The notes under the pieces were generated by a model. It saw nothing but the letters and a program-made list of their open reading frames with translations. It made no database searches and was not told where the DNA came from. A program made the translations under genes and the position numbers. Shown here piece by piece: positions 53,892 to 64,000 of a DNA stretch of 64,000 nt; position 1 is the first letter of the stretch; each line of letters begins with the position of its first letter. Origin of the DNA: Staphylotrichum longicolle (taxonomy: Eukaryota > Ascomycota > Sordariomycetes > Sordariales > Chaetomiaceae); contig JAHCVI010000001.1 in NCBI GenBank assembly GCA_019096155.1, forward strand, positions 4,216,001 through 4,280,000. The letters run 5' to 3'.

Positions 53892-55663
53892 TGCGTACGA
53901 GGCGACGACGCGGGAGAGTTGAGACGTGGACGTGGTTGGCAGAGAACTGTCTGGACTTTTGCAACAGCCCAGGGAACCATCTGTTTAAAAACTCGAGCAG
54001 CGCCCACGACCCGGAGAGTAATTGCTGGGTGGTATGAACCCGGCTCGCTAGCGGTAGCGTACCGGCCATGCTGACAACGTGGTGCTTCCATTGATTATTG
54101 CAGTATAGCCGCGTGGCTGCTAATGGAGCCCGCGAGCCGGGTTCTTTTGGTGGAAGCAATGGGTCATCTTCCAGAATGGGATGCTGCCCTGTGAGAGATC
54201 GATAGCCTGTGGGCCCGGCCCAAGATATTAACCCTGTGATGCCTTTGGCGTCCCTTTGGAGAGCCCTTGCTGCTGATCTCGGCCCTGCAAGCTGGTGGCT
54301 CGTCGTTCTGGAATGCTACGTCTTGGCAACAAGGGGCTCAGGGGGTGCCGGTCGGGATGGAAGATCCGGACATGAAGCACCAAACGTCGGAGTCGGGGAG
54401 TGATTGACCGTGCTGAAGTCTACTGACAACTAGTACCTACAAAGATCGCAAACCAGAAGAAAAACCGGGTTGCGGCATCTTTCCTCCCAGTGTGATGGGA
54501 TGCATGCCGGAGGAGTGCCGGATGTCTCCCACTCGGAGAAAAGCCACAGGGCTTGCCTGTGCGCGCACGGACAGAAACCATGTGCATAAGTGTAAAAACG
54601 TGTGATGAGGGTGGATAACTGGTTATTCCCCGTGGTGGGACCATTCTCATGCGGGGAGAGCGAGCTGTGAGGGGGACTCGAGCAGAGCTCGGGCCTAACG
54701 TTAGCACAAGACAGCCAGCCCCCAAATTTCACCCCTTTGATCCCACGGGCTTTCCCATCCCGGGGATAGGGCTGGGCCACGGACAGTGCAGTGTCGAACG
54801 ATGTCCAACATCGTCTTCAGCACCATCCAAGCTCAGAGTTTGTGGAGCGGGCCTTGGGTTCCTGAATCGCGCGCCAACGCACGGACAGATCCAGCGGACT
54901 AACTAGCGAACTTTTCAAGGGTCTTGGTTCATCTGATGGGTCCTCCACTTCGGGAGCTGCCTTGTGACTGGAGAGCGGCCTGGAGCGGCGAATAGCGCAC
55001 ACTAGTAAATGTCTGACCACACGCCCCTGAAGGCGCGCGAGCGAGACGGACGGGACGAAGGAGATTCCACTTTGGTAATTCGTCCCTGCGGTTGACCGAG
55101 TCGACGGTGTCGACGGCCAGGGCAGTGCGTTGTTTCGAGCGCGCTCGGATCATCAGTTGAACCCGGTTGGTGGAATCGATTCATGGATGTCGCGTGCAAA
55201 GAGCCTCCCGAACACGAGCCCCGAGTGGACGCCACAGCCGTGGCAGGGCGTTGTTTCCGGCATTGTCCTGGAACTCGGCACCCCCAAAAGCTTGACCTCG
55301 TCGACCCCGTTTTTCGGGCCCCTCTCATGATGTTCTCGCTTGGGCCTCTCTTCCCCGCGTCTTCACCTGGGGACTCGTGCTGAATCGGATCCTTTCGCTT
55401 GCTAGTGTTTAGCCCCAGAACCGGTGCCCACTTGGTTCACCTTGGGCTCGAGCGTGACCGTGTGGCAAACAGCAGAGGAGGATGGAGATCAAATAGCTGG
55501 GAGGCCCGTCGCCATGGTCCGTTCGGCGGGTGTCTCCCCGACGATTCCATTCAATTGACCCTAAAGGTGGACCCGGCTTGTCTTTGGCACCCGTCGCAAG
55601 TCTAAACTTTGACCGATCTTCGTTGATTTCCACCTGTGGCCAAACCCCGAGTCAGAAGCAGGG
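53892..55663. promoter_or_regulatory. Long divergent gap
   Basis: 1,772 bases between the carboxylesterase and rhodopsin-fold gene start codons. No frame exceeds about 120 codons and none shows a domain or signal peptide. No repeat noticed. Confidence 0.4.
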
Positions 55664-57010
55664 ATGGCTGTACCAGCAGCAGCATTGCCCCCGAACGCGT
55701 ACGAGGACCAGAGGCCAACCGTCATCGGCTCGGTCGTCTTTTGCCTACTATGGTCGACGGGGATGGTTGGCCTGCGCCTGTGGACGCGCGGAGTGGTCAT
55801 CAAGCAGCTCGGTGTTGACGACTACATGTGTCTCGCTGGGTTGGTGAGTAATGGACTTGTATTAGATGCCTCCCCTCGTACTAACTCATCCAGCTTGTCA
55901 CATACGGAGTTGGTGTGGCCATCACGCACATGACCACCTATGGCCTGGGCAGGCACGTTTACGTGATGAACCCGGCGCACTTTTCGTTGTACATGAGGGT
56001 GAGTCTTCGATGGGGGGGAGCTCTTCCGCCGGCTTGACGCTGACCACCTGAACCCACGCAGGACTTCTACGTCTCGATCGTGCTCTACTGTGCGGCCCTC
56101 TTCTTCATTAAGATGGCATTCCTCTTCCAGTACTACCGCGTGCTGGCTGTGCAGAAGATGAAGAATGTTTACATTGCGAGCATCATCATCGTCGGTGGCT
56201 GGGCTCTATCCCAGCTGTTTGTTGGCATCTTCACCTGCAGCCCGGTCTCGGGATTTTGGGACATGAACCCCGACGCCAAGTGTATCGACAACATCCCTCA
56301 GTGGTACATCAATGCAGCCGGCAACATCATCACCGATGTGGTTGTGTTCGCTTTGCCTCTCCCGGCAATCTGGTCCCTGCAACTGGCCAAGCCGTCCAAG
56401 ATCATGCTGCTGGGAATCTTCAGCCTGGGTTTCTTGTTAGTACACCATTCCTTCAGCTTCGCTGCAGCACCCCGCTAACAAGGCGTGTGTCAGTACCGTC
56501 ATCATCTCGATTGTGCGTATCCGCTACCTCAAGCTCTTCGAAGACTTCACCTGGGAGAACGTGGCGTCGTCCCTCTGGTCCATCGGTGAGCTGACGTCGG
56601 CCCTCACCTGCGCCTGTCTGCCCACCCTCCGGCCGCTCATGAGCCGCTACTTCCCCGCCTTTGGTTCCCAGGTTGGCCGCTCTACCAAGGGATACGCCAA
56701 GTCCGGTTCTGGTCTGAGCGGCCTGCGGAACGCCGCCGGGCCGTCTGCCCTCGAGTCCGGTCTGGGCGCGTCGGCCGGGCGCAGCAGAGCGCGCGGTTCA
56801 AGGAGCATGGACGGGGACGATTCGATCACCGGAAGCGAGGTGGAACTTGCACACACCAAGAGTGGGAACCCGTTCGAGGTCCATGTGGTGCGCGAGGTGA
56901 AGATGGGCGTTGAAGACGGCGCTGCAGCTCGGACGGACTTGGGAGTCACGGGGTACATCTCGCCTGCCAACCCCGAGCGGGTAAGGTCGAAGGGTTCGAG
57001 GGGATTCTAA
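55664..57010 (+). CDS. Rhodopsin-fold (PTH11-like) integral membrane protein
   Basis: Four exons: 55664-55843, 55894-55998, 56062-56435 and 56494-57010, with introns of 50, 63 and 58 nt, giving 391 residues. Seven hydrophobic helices span about residues 20-270. Family marks are the charged LGVDDYMCLAGL after helix 1, GLGRH in the first extracellular region, CSPVSGFWD(M) before a helix, CIDNIPQWYINAAGNIITD, and LPLPAIWSLQLAKPSKIMLL between helices. The cytosolic tail of about 120 residues is Ser/Gly-rich. This is the fungal rhodopsin-domain family that includes PTH11-like proteins, some of which sense surfaces. There is no extracellular CFEM domain here. The ligand is unknown. Plasma membrane. 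Confidence 0.85.
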
Positions 57011-57556
57011 ACCTTTTCTTTTGTCAATTGTGATACCCAGAGGGCGGGATTTGTAATGATGGCTTGGACTAGGCTGGGCTCAAGCTGGGAACACTCGCGG
57101 AAGACTATACCCCCATTCTCTATTTACCTACCTCTTACTCCTCTTTCAATCGTCCATCTCCGGGACTATACGTTGATCCCATATTTACTTCCTTTGTTCT
57201 CTTTTTCAACATCCAAAGTTTCCTGCTGCTTCTTCGGAATCCAGGTGGAATCCCGCTCCCTTCCCTGCCGTCAGCTTCTTCATGCAGCTTGCCTCACTGC
57301 ACCGGCCATCTCCACTGCCTCTTGTTCCACTTGCGTCTAAAAGGGGCACGTCTTCCCTTATCCGAAGACACCCTGACATGAACGGACGGTCCAATCTTCC
57401 TTTGCACATTCAGCCCTGATTCAAGTACAACCTGGTTATTTAGTATCGGCCTATCATCTCGCTTCCCAGGATCCTGTTGACTGCCCGATGACAATCCATC
57501 TAGCACCAGGTGTCAAGCCAACGTTAAAGCGGACACGTAACGGACTGTAACAACCC
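57011..57556. other. Intergenic, convergent 3' ends
   Basis: 546 bases, CT-rich at 57110-57230. No gene seen. Confidence 0.45.
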
Positions 57557-58587
57557 TCAAAGCTCAACAACCAACTTCTCCCCGCTCACCCCCTTCTTCA
57601 GCTCATCCAATGCCGCCTGCAGCCCGCCCAATCCACCCTCGACAACCCTCGCCTTGCCCGGCACAACCTCCCCCGTCTCCAACCACTGTCCCAGCAGCCC
57701 ATTAAACACCCGCTCCGCCAAGTCCTTTCTCGCATTCCAGATCCTGTCCCCCCTGATCCAGGTCGCTTCGATCCCCTCCGGCTTCGCCACCTGCTCCGGC
57801 CAGGGCACAGTAACCGCAATCTTCTTCTCCCCGCCAAACCTGCCCAGCACGCCCACCACCAGCGGGACCGTCTCCTTCGTGGCAATGACACGGCGTAGCG
57901 GACCTCGACGCTCTCCTTCTTCGCAGCAGCGACGAGGTCGTCGACGGCGCTGGGCGAGCGGTAGTCCACGGCCGCGACGGCGCCGAGCGAACGCACGTAT
58001 GCGTGATGCTGCGGGGATGCGGCGGCAAATACTTTAAGCCCGGCCAGGCGGGCGAGTTGGATGGTCGCCGTTCCGACGGAAGACGCGCCGCCCCAGACTA
58101 GGATGCCGGGTGTCGGGCTGCTTGGCTCGGTGCCGGGCTCGGGCAGGCCGAGGACGTCGTGCAGCGCGATGGCCGCGGTGCCGAGGGCGGTGGGCAGGGT
58201 GGCGGCTTGTTTGTAGTCGATGTTGTCGGGCAGCTTGGCCAGGATGGACGCGGAAACGATGGTGTAAGTCTGGAAGGCTGCGTGGTCGATGTTGCCGGTG
58301 CTCATGGCGTCTCCAGAGCCCAAGACGCGGTCGCCGGGCTGAAACGAGTCGACGTCAGGGCCCACTGCTTCCACTGTGCCGGCGATGTCTGAGCCGAGGA
58401 TGCTCGGATATGCGCGGACGGCGATGCCAAAGGCCTGGCGCTTCCAGTCGATGGGGTTGACGGCAATGGCGTGGTTCCGGATGAGGACCTCGCCGGGCCC
58501 TGGAGTGGGGATGCCGCGTTCTTCGAGGATGAGGTTGCCGGCAGCGGACGGCAGGATGGCTGCGACGTTGGGTGTTCTTCTGGACAT
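57557..58587 (-). CDS. Zinc-binding-type medium-chain oxidoreductase (enoyl reductase-like), frameshifted
   Basis: No intron. From the ATG at 58587 the chain shows the MDR pattern: GPGEVLIRNHAIAVNPIDWK, ILGSDIAGTVEAVG, GDRVLG, ATLPTALGTAAIALHDVLG and the cofactor loop ILVWGGASSVGTATIQLARL. This is the group of fungal enoyl-reductase-like (ToxD-type) dehydrogenases that use NADPH; it lacks the usual zinc-ligand pattern. After VEVRYAV, at about 57888-57889, the frame shifts: the conserved end (IATKETVPLVVGVLGRFGGE to EKLVVEL) is in another frame and needs one extra base. Read uncorrected, the chain runs into an Arg/Trp-rich artefact to 57598. The corrected protein is about 343 residues, the usual family length. 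No polyketide cluster lies nearby, so a general detoxifying role is as likely as a biosynthetic one. Confidence 0.8.
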
Positions 58588-59079
58588 GTTGGCAGGATTG
58601 CGAGAACTAAGTCCGTGTGTGTGTTGCTTGCTGATTGCCAGTGGTGTCAGAGTTCAGTGATTGCAATGTGAGTGATTGAGATCTCGCCGTGGTGGCATGC
58701 CTCTGACTTTATGCATTTTGTCTGTGAAGCACGCCATCTCCGAATCGCTCCCAGTCTGTGGTGTCCGTCTTTGCGTGCCGTCTGGTCTCGGACGCCGCAG
58801 GCTGAAAATGCCGAACTGTCAGCCTGTTAGCTGCGAAGTCCGATCCGAGACAGCTCCGACCGAATGTAACGTCGATTATGGCCAGGAATTGGGCCCGGGT
58901 AGGATTTTGCTGCCGCTCCGAGCCTGATTTGGGTGGACCATTTTGCAGGCAGACTTCAGTGACAAAGGGGCACAGCACGTTGAACCGGCTGGACATTTGT
59001 CATCCTTGCTTCCACCAGGTCATTTTGAGCCCGAACCTGAATCGCTGACTCAAGAGTTAAGGGGTGGCTGACAAACCAC
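58588..59079. other. Intergenic
   Basis: 492 bases between the oxidoreductase start and the NLR stop. Nothing recognisable. Confidence 0.45.
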
Positions 59080-62000
59080 CTATTGAAAGCAGCCAGATGG
59101 GTGTCTGAGTTCAGCAGAACTGAATTGTCTTACACAAGATTTTCGTCGGTACCGCTTCTCAAACGAATGAGGAAGTTGATGTGTGAAAAAGAGTGAGGTA
59201 TCTTTGATGCTGCCCTCTTGCATGCCCTGCCCCAACGCTTCAGTAAGGCAAGTTCTCACTTGGAGACTTCCAGTGGAAGGGTATAGCCGCTGTAGGATAT
59301 CCAACGCAGTGTCGCCATGGTCGTCCTTGATCCTGATATCAGCCCCAAGCTCGATCAGCCTCTCCACGATTGCCAGGCGTCCGCTTCGAGCCGCCATGTG
59401 CAACGCCGTAGGGCCTCCTGCAAACTTCGTGTTCACATCAACCCAGCCCCGCTCAACCATGACTTGGACAATCTTGAGACGCCCCCCGTCACAAGCTACC
59501 AGGAAAAGTCCAAGCCCCACACTCTCTCCGGCCCTGCCTCTGGCACCAGTGGCTGGTCTCTGAATGTCAACACCGACATCAACCATGGTCTCCAGAGCTT
59601 CGGCGGAATCTCGACTCAACACACAGTCGAGATAGTCTCCGCCGTAGCCGTCTGTGCCTTTCCAGTCCATGCCCCAGCGGACGACCAACTCACGCACCGT
59701 ACTTGGCCGGTCACCCTCGATGGCGCAGTGAAGAGCATTTCCGTACCAGTTACTCAAGTAAGGGTCGGCTCCACGCTGCATGAGCATCCTAACGATGTCG
59801 ACATGCCCGTTGGCTGCTGCGTGAATAATTGGGGTCGACCCTTGTCCTGTACGTTGGTTTACGCCGAACCTGCCTGCACGGAGGAGCCCCTCGATTGTCT
59901 GGGTCAGCCCCTCACGAGCGGCGAGGTGGAGTGGTGTAAAGCTGAGGCACTCCTCGTGAGCCCAGTATTCTTCCCGGTAACCCATGCTGTACTGGCGGAC
60001 CTGATTGGCCGTGGCCGTTGCGCGAGTCAAAGCAAAGAACTCGTCCAGCGCGGTTTGGACTTCATGATTGTCTCCAGACAACTTGACATGCCTGCCCCAA
60101 AAGCGGGCGGCGTAGGGGAGGAAGGGGTGGTCTTGCGTGCGTGACCGGATGTCTTCTCCCTCCTCCCACGGTCCGGTGCTGAAGTCCTGCAGCATGAAGT
60201 ATCTCAGGCACTTGGTGGCCATGGCGGACTCGGCGCCCGGGAACAGCCTGTGACTGTTTCCTAGGAGGTATTCCTTGACCGAATAATGACATGTGCGGAC
60301 GTCTCCGGTCCTCGCATCAACGGTGACGAGGCCTTGGCAGCACTCGAGTATCATTTTTTCCGTGGGCCGGTATTTGACATTGATGCGTCGGTGGTTTGGA
60401 TGCACCGACAGGATGTCGCGGAGCTCATCGACGTTCAAAGTTCGGGCAGCATGTGTGAGAATCATCAGCGTCTCCATGCCCAAGCGGGCTCGGCTGGCTG
60501 CAAAGCTTTGGATTCGGCCAATTGTTTCCTCGAATGCCTCGGTCAAGTTGTTGGACAGGTTGTTCAGGCTGTCCTCCATTTCACCGACTGTGGGCTCCTT
60601 GAGGATGGTGCGGAGTTGCAAAACCGGAAGCAGAAACCTAGTGGATTGCAAAGTCAGTCTGCTATCACTACATGTGACAAAAATATAATGAAACTTACAT
60701 GCCATCAGCTCCTTGTGCGAGCTTCTGTATTAACTCTTTGGCAAAATCCGCATCACACATGTCGTGGATGCCGTTCTTGGTGAGCTCTTGGCGGATGTAG
60801 AGTCTGATGTCTTCATCTTGAGCAACAATCTCCAGACGGATAAGATGTGTAAACGCATTGGTAATCTCCCGAATATGAGGCCTGCTTGTGACGAGCAGCC
60901 GGAGTCCGGGAACTCTGCTCAATTGGCTCAGTGTCTGCAGCAAGGAGGCTCTGTGTTCTGGGGCACACTCGTCGAGGGCATCGAGTACAAGATACACGCG
61001 ACCGAGGCCTTTGGTTACCTCCGTAATCAGACTTGCACACTCAAATTGCGGGAGTCCTCCCTTTGACCCAGCGCTTTTGTAAACGCGGGCCACAGCTTCG
61101 GGAATGGCGCGGTGTTGCTCGAGGAGCTGGCGGAGGATGGATGAGAGCACGGTTGCCGGCAGCTGGGAGTACTGGTCCTGATGGTCAAAGTAAAAGTACG
61201 CGACCGCTTGCCGCGGAGTTTGTGCGGAACTCAGAAGGCTATCAATAATGATAGAACTGCAGGACCTGGTCAGTTCCGACGAGGACAGCAAAAACACTCG
61301 AGGAGTCAGGGGAGAATACGCGAGATTGGTTTTTCCGGAACCCTGGATTCCCTCACACAATAACACCTTGTCGGTCTCGCCTGAGCCATCTTTCCATCGG
61401 ATTAAGTCGGCGCTTTGCAGGATCCAGTGTCCCGCGTTCCGCGTTCTCGACTCCTGCAGGGCCTGGTGTTTCTGATAGTATCTTGTTGTTGAGATCCAAT
61501 CCAGAAGCTGCTTCCGAGCGTCATCTGCAAGTGAGTCTCCCAAAAGACGCTGCTGCTCCTTGACCGTACTAGAGATCTGTGTTACGGTTTCTTCTAGTGA
61601 TTGTATGGCCTTGAAGTGCTCGAGTTGCTGTCCCAGCAACTTCAGCACATCGTCGGATGTCTGCGAGAGAAGTCTGCACCCGTCGACGGTTAGGGCGAGG
61701 TGCATCCATGCTGCAAAGTTGCGTAGTTCTTGGAGAGTCTTCTGGTGCTCCTTGTCACTGAACGGCCAGAGACATCGGCTTCTGATCCCGCCGTCTTCCT
61801 GGCTCAACTTATGACAAAGGGAGCGCAGCTTTGCGTCGCAAGCCTTGAAGCACGATAAAAGAACCGACGTGTGTCGAAATGTGACGTTGTCGTCGGCGAG
61901 CGCATTGCATTTGAGGAATTGCTGCAGGTTGTCAACGCTGAATTGCAAGGCTTCAAGCTCGCTGATGAGAGCCGATATTGCGTCCTTCGCCGTTCGCACT

Positions 62001-62089
62001 GCGTCGCTGTACTCTTTCGCGCACCGGATCGCCTTCGCGAGCAGCGGCAGCAGGCCTGCGATGCCCAAGGCGAGAGACGCCGGATCCAT
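59080..62089 (-). CDS. STAND/NLR-like protein: fungal N-terminal domain, NACHT, ankyrin repeats
   Basis: Three exons: 61320-62089, 60699-61256 and 59080-60637, giving 961 residues. The 63-nt intron 61257-61319 (GTATTC..CTGCAG) is inferred because its removal restores GSGKTNLASIIIDSLLSS; it is stop-free and in frame. The second intron (60638-60698, GTAAGT..ACTAG) is clear. The N terminus (residues 1-130, DPASLALGIAGLLPLLAKAI) matches the fungal N-terminal domain of STAND proteins. NACHT Walker A is GIQGSGKT (247-254) and Walker B LDALDE (348-353). A winged-helix-like region follows, then ankyrin repeats, for example FTPLHLAAREGLTQTIEGLL, STPIIHAAANGHVDIVRMLM and PTALHMAARSGRLAIVERLI. Such proteins act in fungal non-self recognition and programmed cell death. 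The frame stays open upstream of the chosen ATG to 62419. Confidence 0.83.
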
Positions 62090-62641
62090 AGCAAAGGAAT
62101 CTTTGAGAGCAAACACTGACTGGCAGTTCAAGTGAATGAACTGTCGAGACGCGTCGATCGATGACAGTTCAGGCAACCTGTAGTTGGATGGGGCTCGCAG
62201 CCAAGCGCTGCCTGACTGCCTGGAGGCCTTGCGGCGAGAAAGCGGGCTTAGACTGACCCCACTCGCGATGAGACTCTGCGTGACTAGGTAGAGCACAATG
62301 ATGAGGGGACAGTAGCGTAGGTATTGGCTACTGTGGCTGACTGCGCCCCAGCACCCGCAGCAGCACCCATCTTGGCTATCGTTGTGGTTGGTGAGGACGC
62401 ATCTGAGCATATGAGGCACTCATTGTCGCCTCGTCGTTGAGGACGCATTTTGATAGCGCTGCCAACAACCGGACTTGCATCCACACCTAAGGTACCTGAG
62501 GTTATTTTACTTCTCTTCCCGCTCGGCTGCTCCCTTACAGATATCAATCAAACCATTCAACCTTTCCATTGCTGGCCTTCCTGAAAGCGGCCAGCGGTAA
62601 CTCTCGGGCCAGCAACCTCCAACTGCACAATAGCAGGCGTA
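62090..62641. promoter_or_regulatory. Divergent promoter, NLR and DUF3632 genes
   Basis: 552 bases between divergent start codons. An ACCTAAGGTACCTGAGGT stretch at 62485-62502 is nearly palindromic and belongs to the dispersed GGTACCT motif seen elsewhere in the window. No gene seen. Confidence 0.5.
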
Positions 62642-63669
62642 ATGCCGGCAAATACACAGTGTTTCACATCTCTCACGCAGCTTGAGCTGATAAGAGAAAG
62701 GACTCTGTCTCAACAGGACACAAACATTCTCGGCGCCCTTGCTCTCGGGATACAACCTGCCACGGCAGAGGCCGCCTGGGCAGCGGCTCGCCAGCTTGAC
62801 CGACTCTGTCCCTCTCTTGCGAACGAGGAAGACGTGCTGAACTACCTCTGGGAGGTCTGGCATCTCGTCCTGGATGCTGCCCGGAGCCCCGACGTCAGCG
62901 ATGAGGTGCATATTCGCCTCGTGACCATCCTGGAACATCTCCAGCAGTGCGCAAAAGGTGAGATTGACGTCTGTGGTGTGAGTTCCCTTGACCCTTTCGT
63001 CGTTGCCCCTGAGAAATTGTTGCTAACTACCGGTATGAACAATTGCAGCACCAAGAACGACTATGGAAAGACTTACCTCTCTTCCATACTGAGTTTGCGG
63101 AGTATGACAATGGTATGTTGTTGGCGGATGGCTTGAGTTGTCTTCGTGTTGAGTGTAGCTGACGTGCTTTTAAAACAGATCCAGGTCTCCAAGGAGAAAG
63201 TTTGACGCCGAAAACGATTCGGATATGGCAAAACCTTAACTTGTTTGCGGCTCGATGCTTCGGCGCAGGGGTGCTGCGTGCCTACCCACAAGCCACAGAC
63301 GCCCTCCGACTTGCACTCGAAGACGAACTAAGCCCCTCGTCTCAGGTGGGCATCGCAGACTGCCGAGTCCAAATCGCCTGTACTTGGGTCTTCCATGGAT
63401 CCAAACCTCTTCTCTGGTGGGCCAAGGACAACATCGGCTACATCGATGTGCCATCGACTGACACGAAGAACTACTTTATGCGAGGTCCATTGTATGATGG
63501 GCCAGCAACCATGTGCTTCGAACGCTGGCACTTCTGGATCAGTCGCTTCGGAGAGTTGGCCAAGGCATCATCGGGGCTGGGCGACCACACTCGGCAGCTT
63601 GCGGCTGCAGCGGCGCGAACGATGAACACGCTTGAGGGGCGTATGGCCAACATGCTCTCAGCGTACTAA
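62642..63669 (+). CDS. DUF3632 family protein
   Basis: Three exons: 62642-62977, 63049-63112 and 63179-63669, with introns of 71 nt (GTGAGT..TGCAG, CTAAC) and 66 nt (GTATGT..AACAG), giving 296 residues. The family pattern is visible: a helical N-terminal half with YLWEVWHLVLDAARSP, then LWKDLPLFHTEFAEY at the second exon, and WQNLNLFAARCFGAGVL followed by a helix ending ALRLALEDE. DUF3632 proteins are numerous in filamentous ascomycetes and have no assigned biochemical role that I know of. There is no signal peptide or membrane segment, so it is probably cytosolic. It starts back to back with the NLR-like gene. Confidence 0.72.
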
Positions 63670-64000
63670 ACGGCCACCTTCCAACAATCTTCCGACTCGT
63701 TTTCCTTGGTGAGTCCAATCGTTGTCATCACTTTCCAACCGGCTGCAGATGCCAGATAGTCAAGATAGCAGAATTCCGAGATTGATTCGCTGCTCAACAT
63801 CGCCTGACCATTCGCCAAGTTGAGGCGGTTCGAGAACGAATCGCCTTGTCTTCAGATACCCGAACGTTGGTTGCTCGGTAGGCGAATGCCATGGGCGGTG
63901 GGAGAGGTTAGACGCGCCATAGTGAGTGGCAACAATCTACCTAGTTGGACCGGCCATGGTGATGTCTCAATCAACAACCCCCATTTAGCAGAAAGTCAGA
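63670..64000. other. Intergenic to window end
   Basis: 331 bases after the DUF3632 stop codon. I see nothing recognisable. Confidence 0.45.

Overview
The window looks like about 64 kb of nuclear genome from a filamentous ascomycete, most likely a Sordariomycete. The reasons are genes split by short introns (47 to 138 nt, almost all GT..AG, often with a CTAAC or CTGAC branch site), GC-rich coding sequence with no AT-rich islands, and a gene set typical of that group: ATG17, RIO1, PUS1, a LysM protein beside a killer-toxin-like chitinase, a CrpA-type copper ATPase, a rhodopsin-fold membrane protein and a NACHT-ankyrin protein. The species assignment is inference. I see no transposon, rRNA, convincing tRNA or CRISPR array.

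Layout. 1-8.9 kb: the 5' part of a TPR protein (-), an unknown gene (+), a GT71-type mannosyltransferase (-), a medium-chain oxidoreductase (-), ATG17 (-) and a truncated WSC-domain remnant (-). 9.8-16 kb: RIO1 kinase (+), a small secreted protein (-) and a multi-LysM secreted protein (-). 17-23.3 kb: a large chitinase (+), divergent from the LysM gene, and a GH35 beta-galactosidase (-). 25-33 kb: an MFS transporter (+), an F-box-like protein (+) and a cysteine-rich copper P-type ATPase (-). 33.8-39.2 kb: MED22 (+), a Q/P-rich region with broken long frames (+) and PUS1 (-). 40-48.5 kb: a secreted GMC oxidoreductase (+), then two paralogous cysteine-rich single-pass membrane proteins that flank a probable GPI-anchored protein (all +). 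49-58.6 kb: an eight-cysteine secreted protein, a DUF1993 protein and a secreted carboxylesterase (all -), a rhodopsin-fold membrane protein (+) and a second medium-chain oxidoreductase (-). 59-63.7 kb: a STAND/NLR-like protein with NACHT and ankyrin parts (-), divergent from a DUF3632 protein (+).

How the genes relate. Housekeeping genes (ATG17, RIO1, MED22, PUS1) alternate with genes for the cell surface and the outside world. Three groups deserve attention. The divergent LysM/chitinase pair resembles the killer-toxin-like chitinase loci of other fungi. The paralogue pair at 43-48 kb shares a cysteine-rich ectodomain, a membrane anchor and a C-terminal PRYEL motif. The divergent NLR/DUF3632 pair has the layout of a receptor with a partner gene.

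Caveat: four genes (GT71, both oxidoreductases, GH35) need single-base frame changes to read as full proteins, several in homopolymer runs. This fits consensus errors in the assembly, though real mutation is possible. All exon boundaries are read by eye from splice signals and frame continuity.
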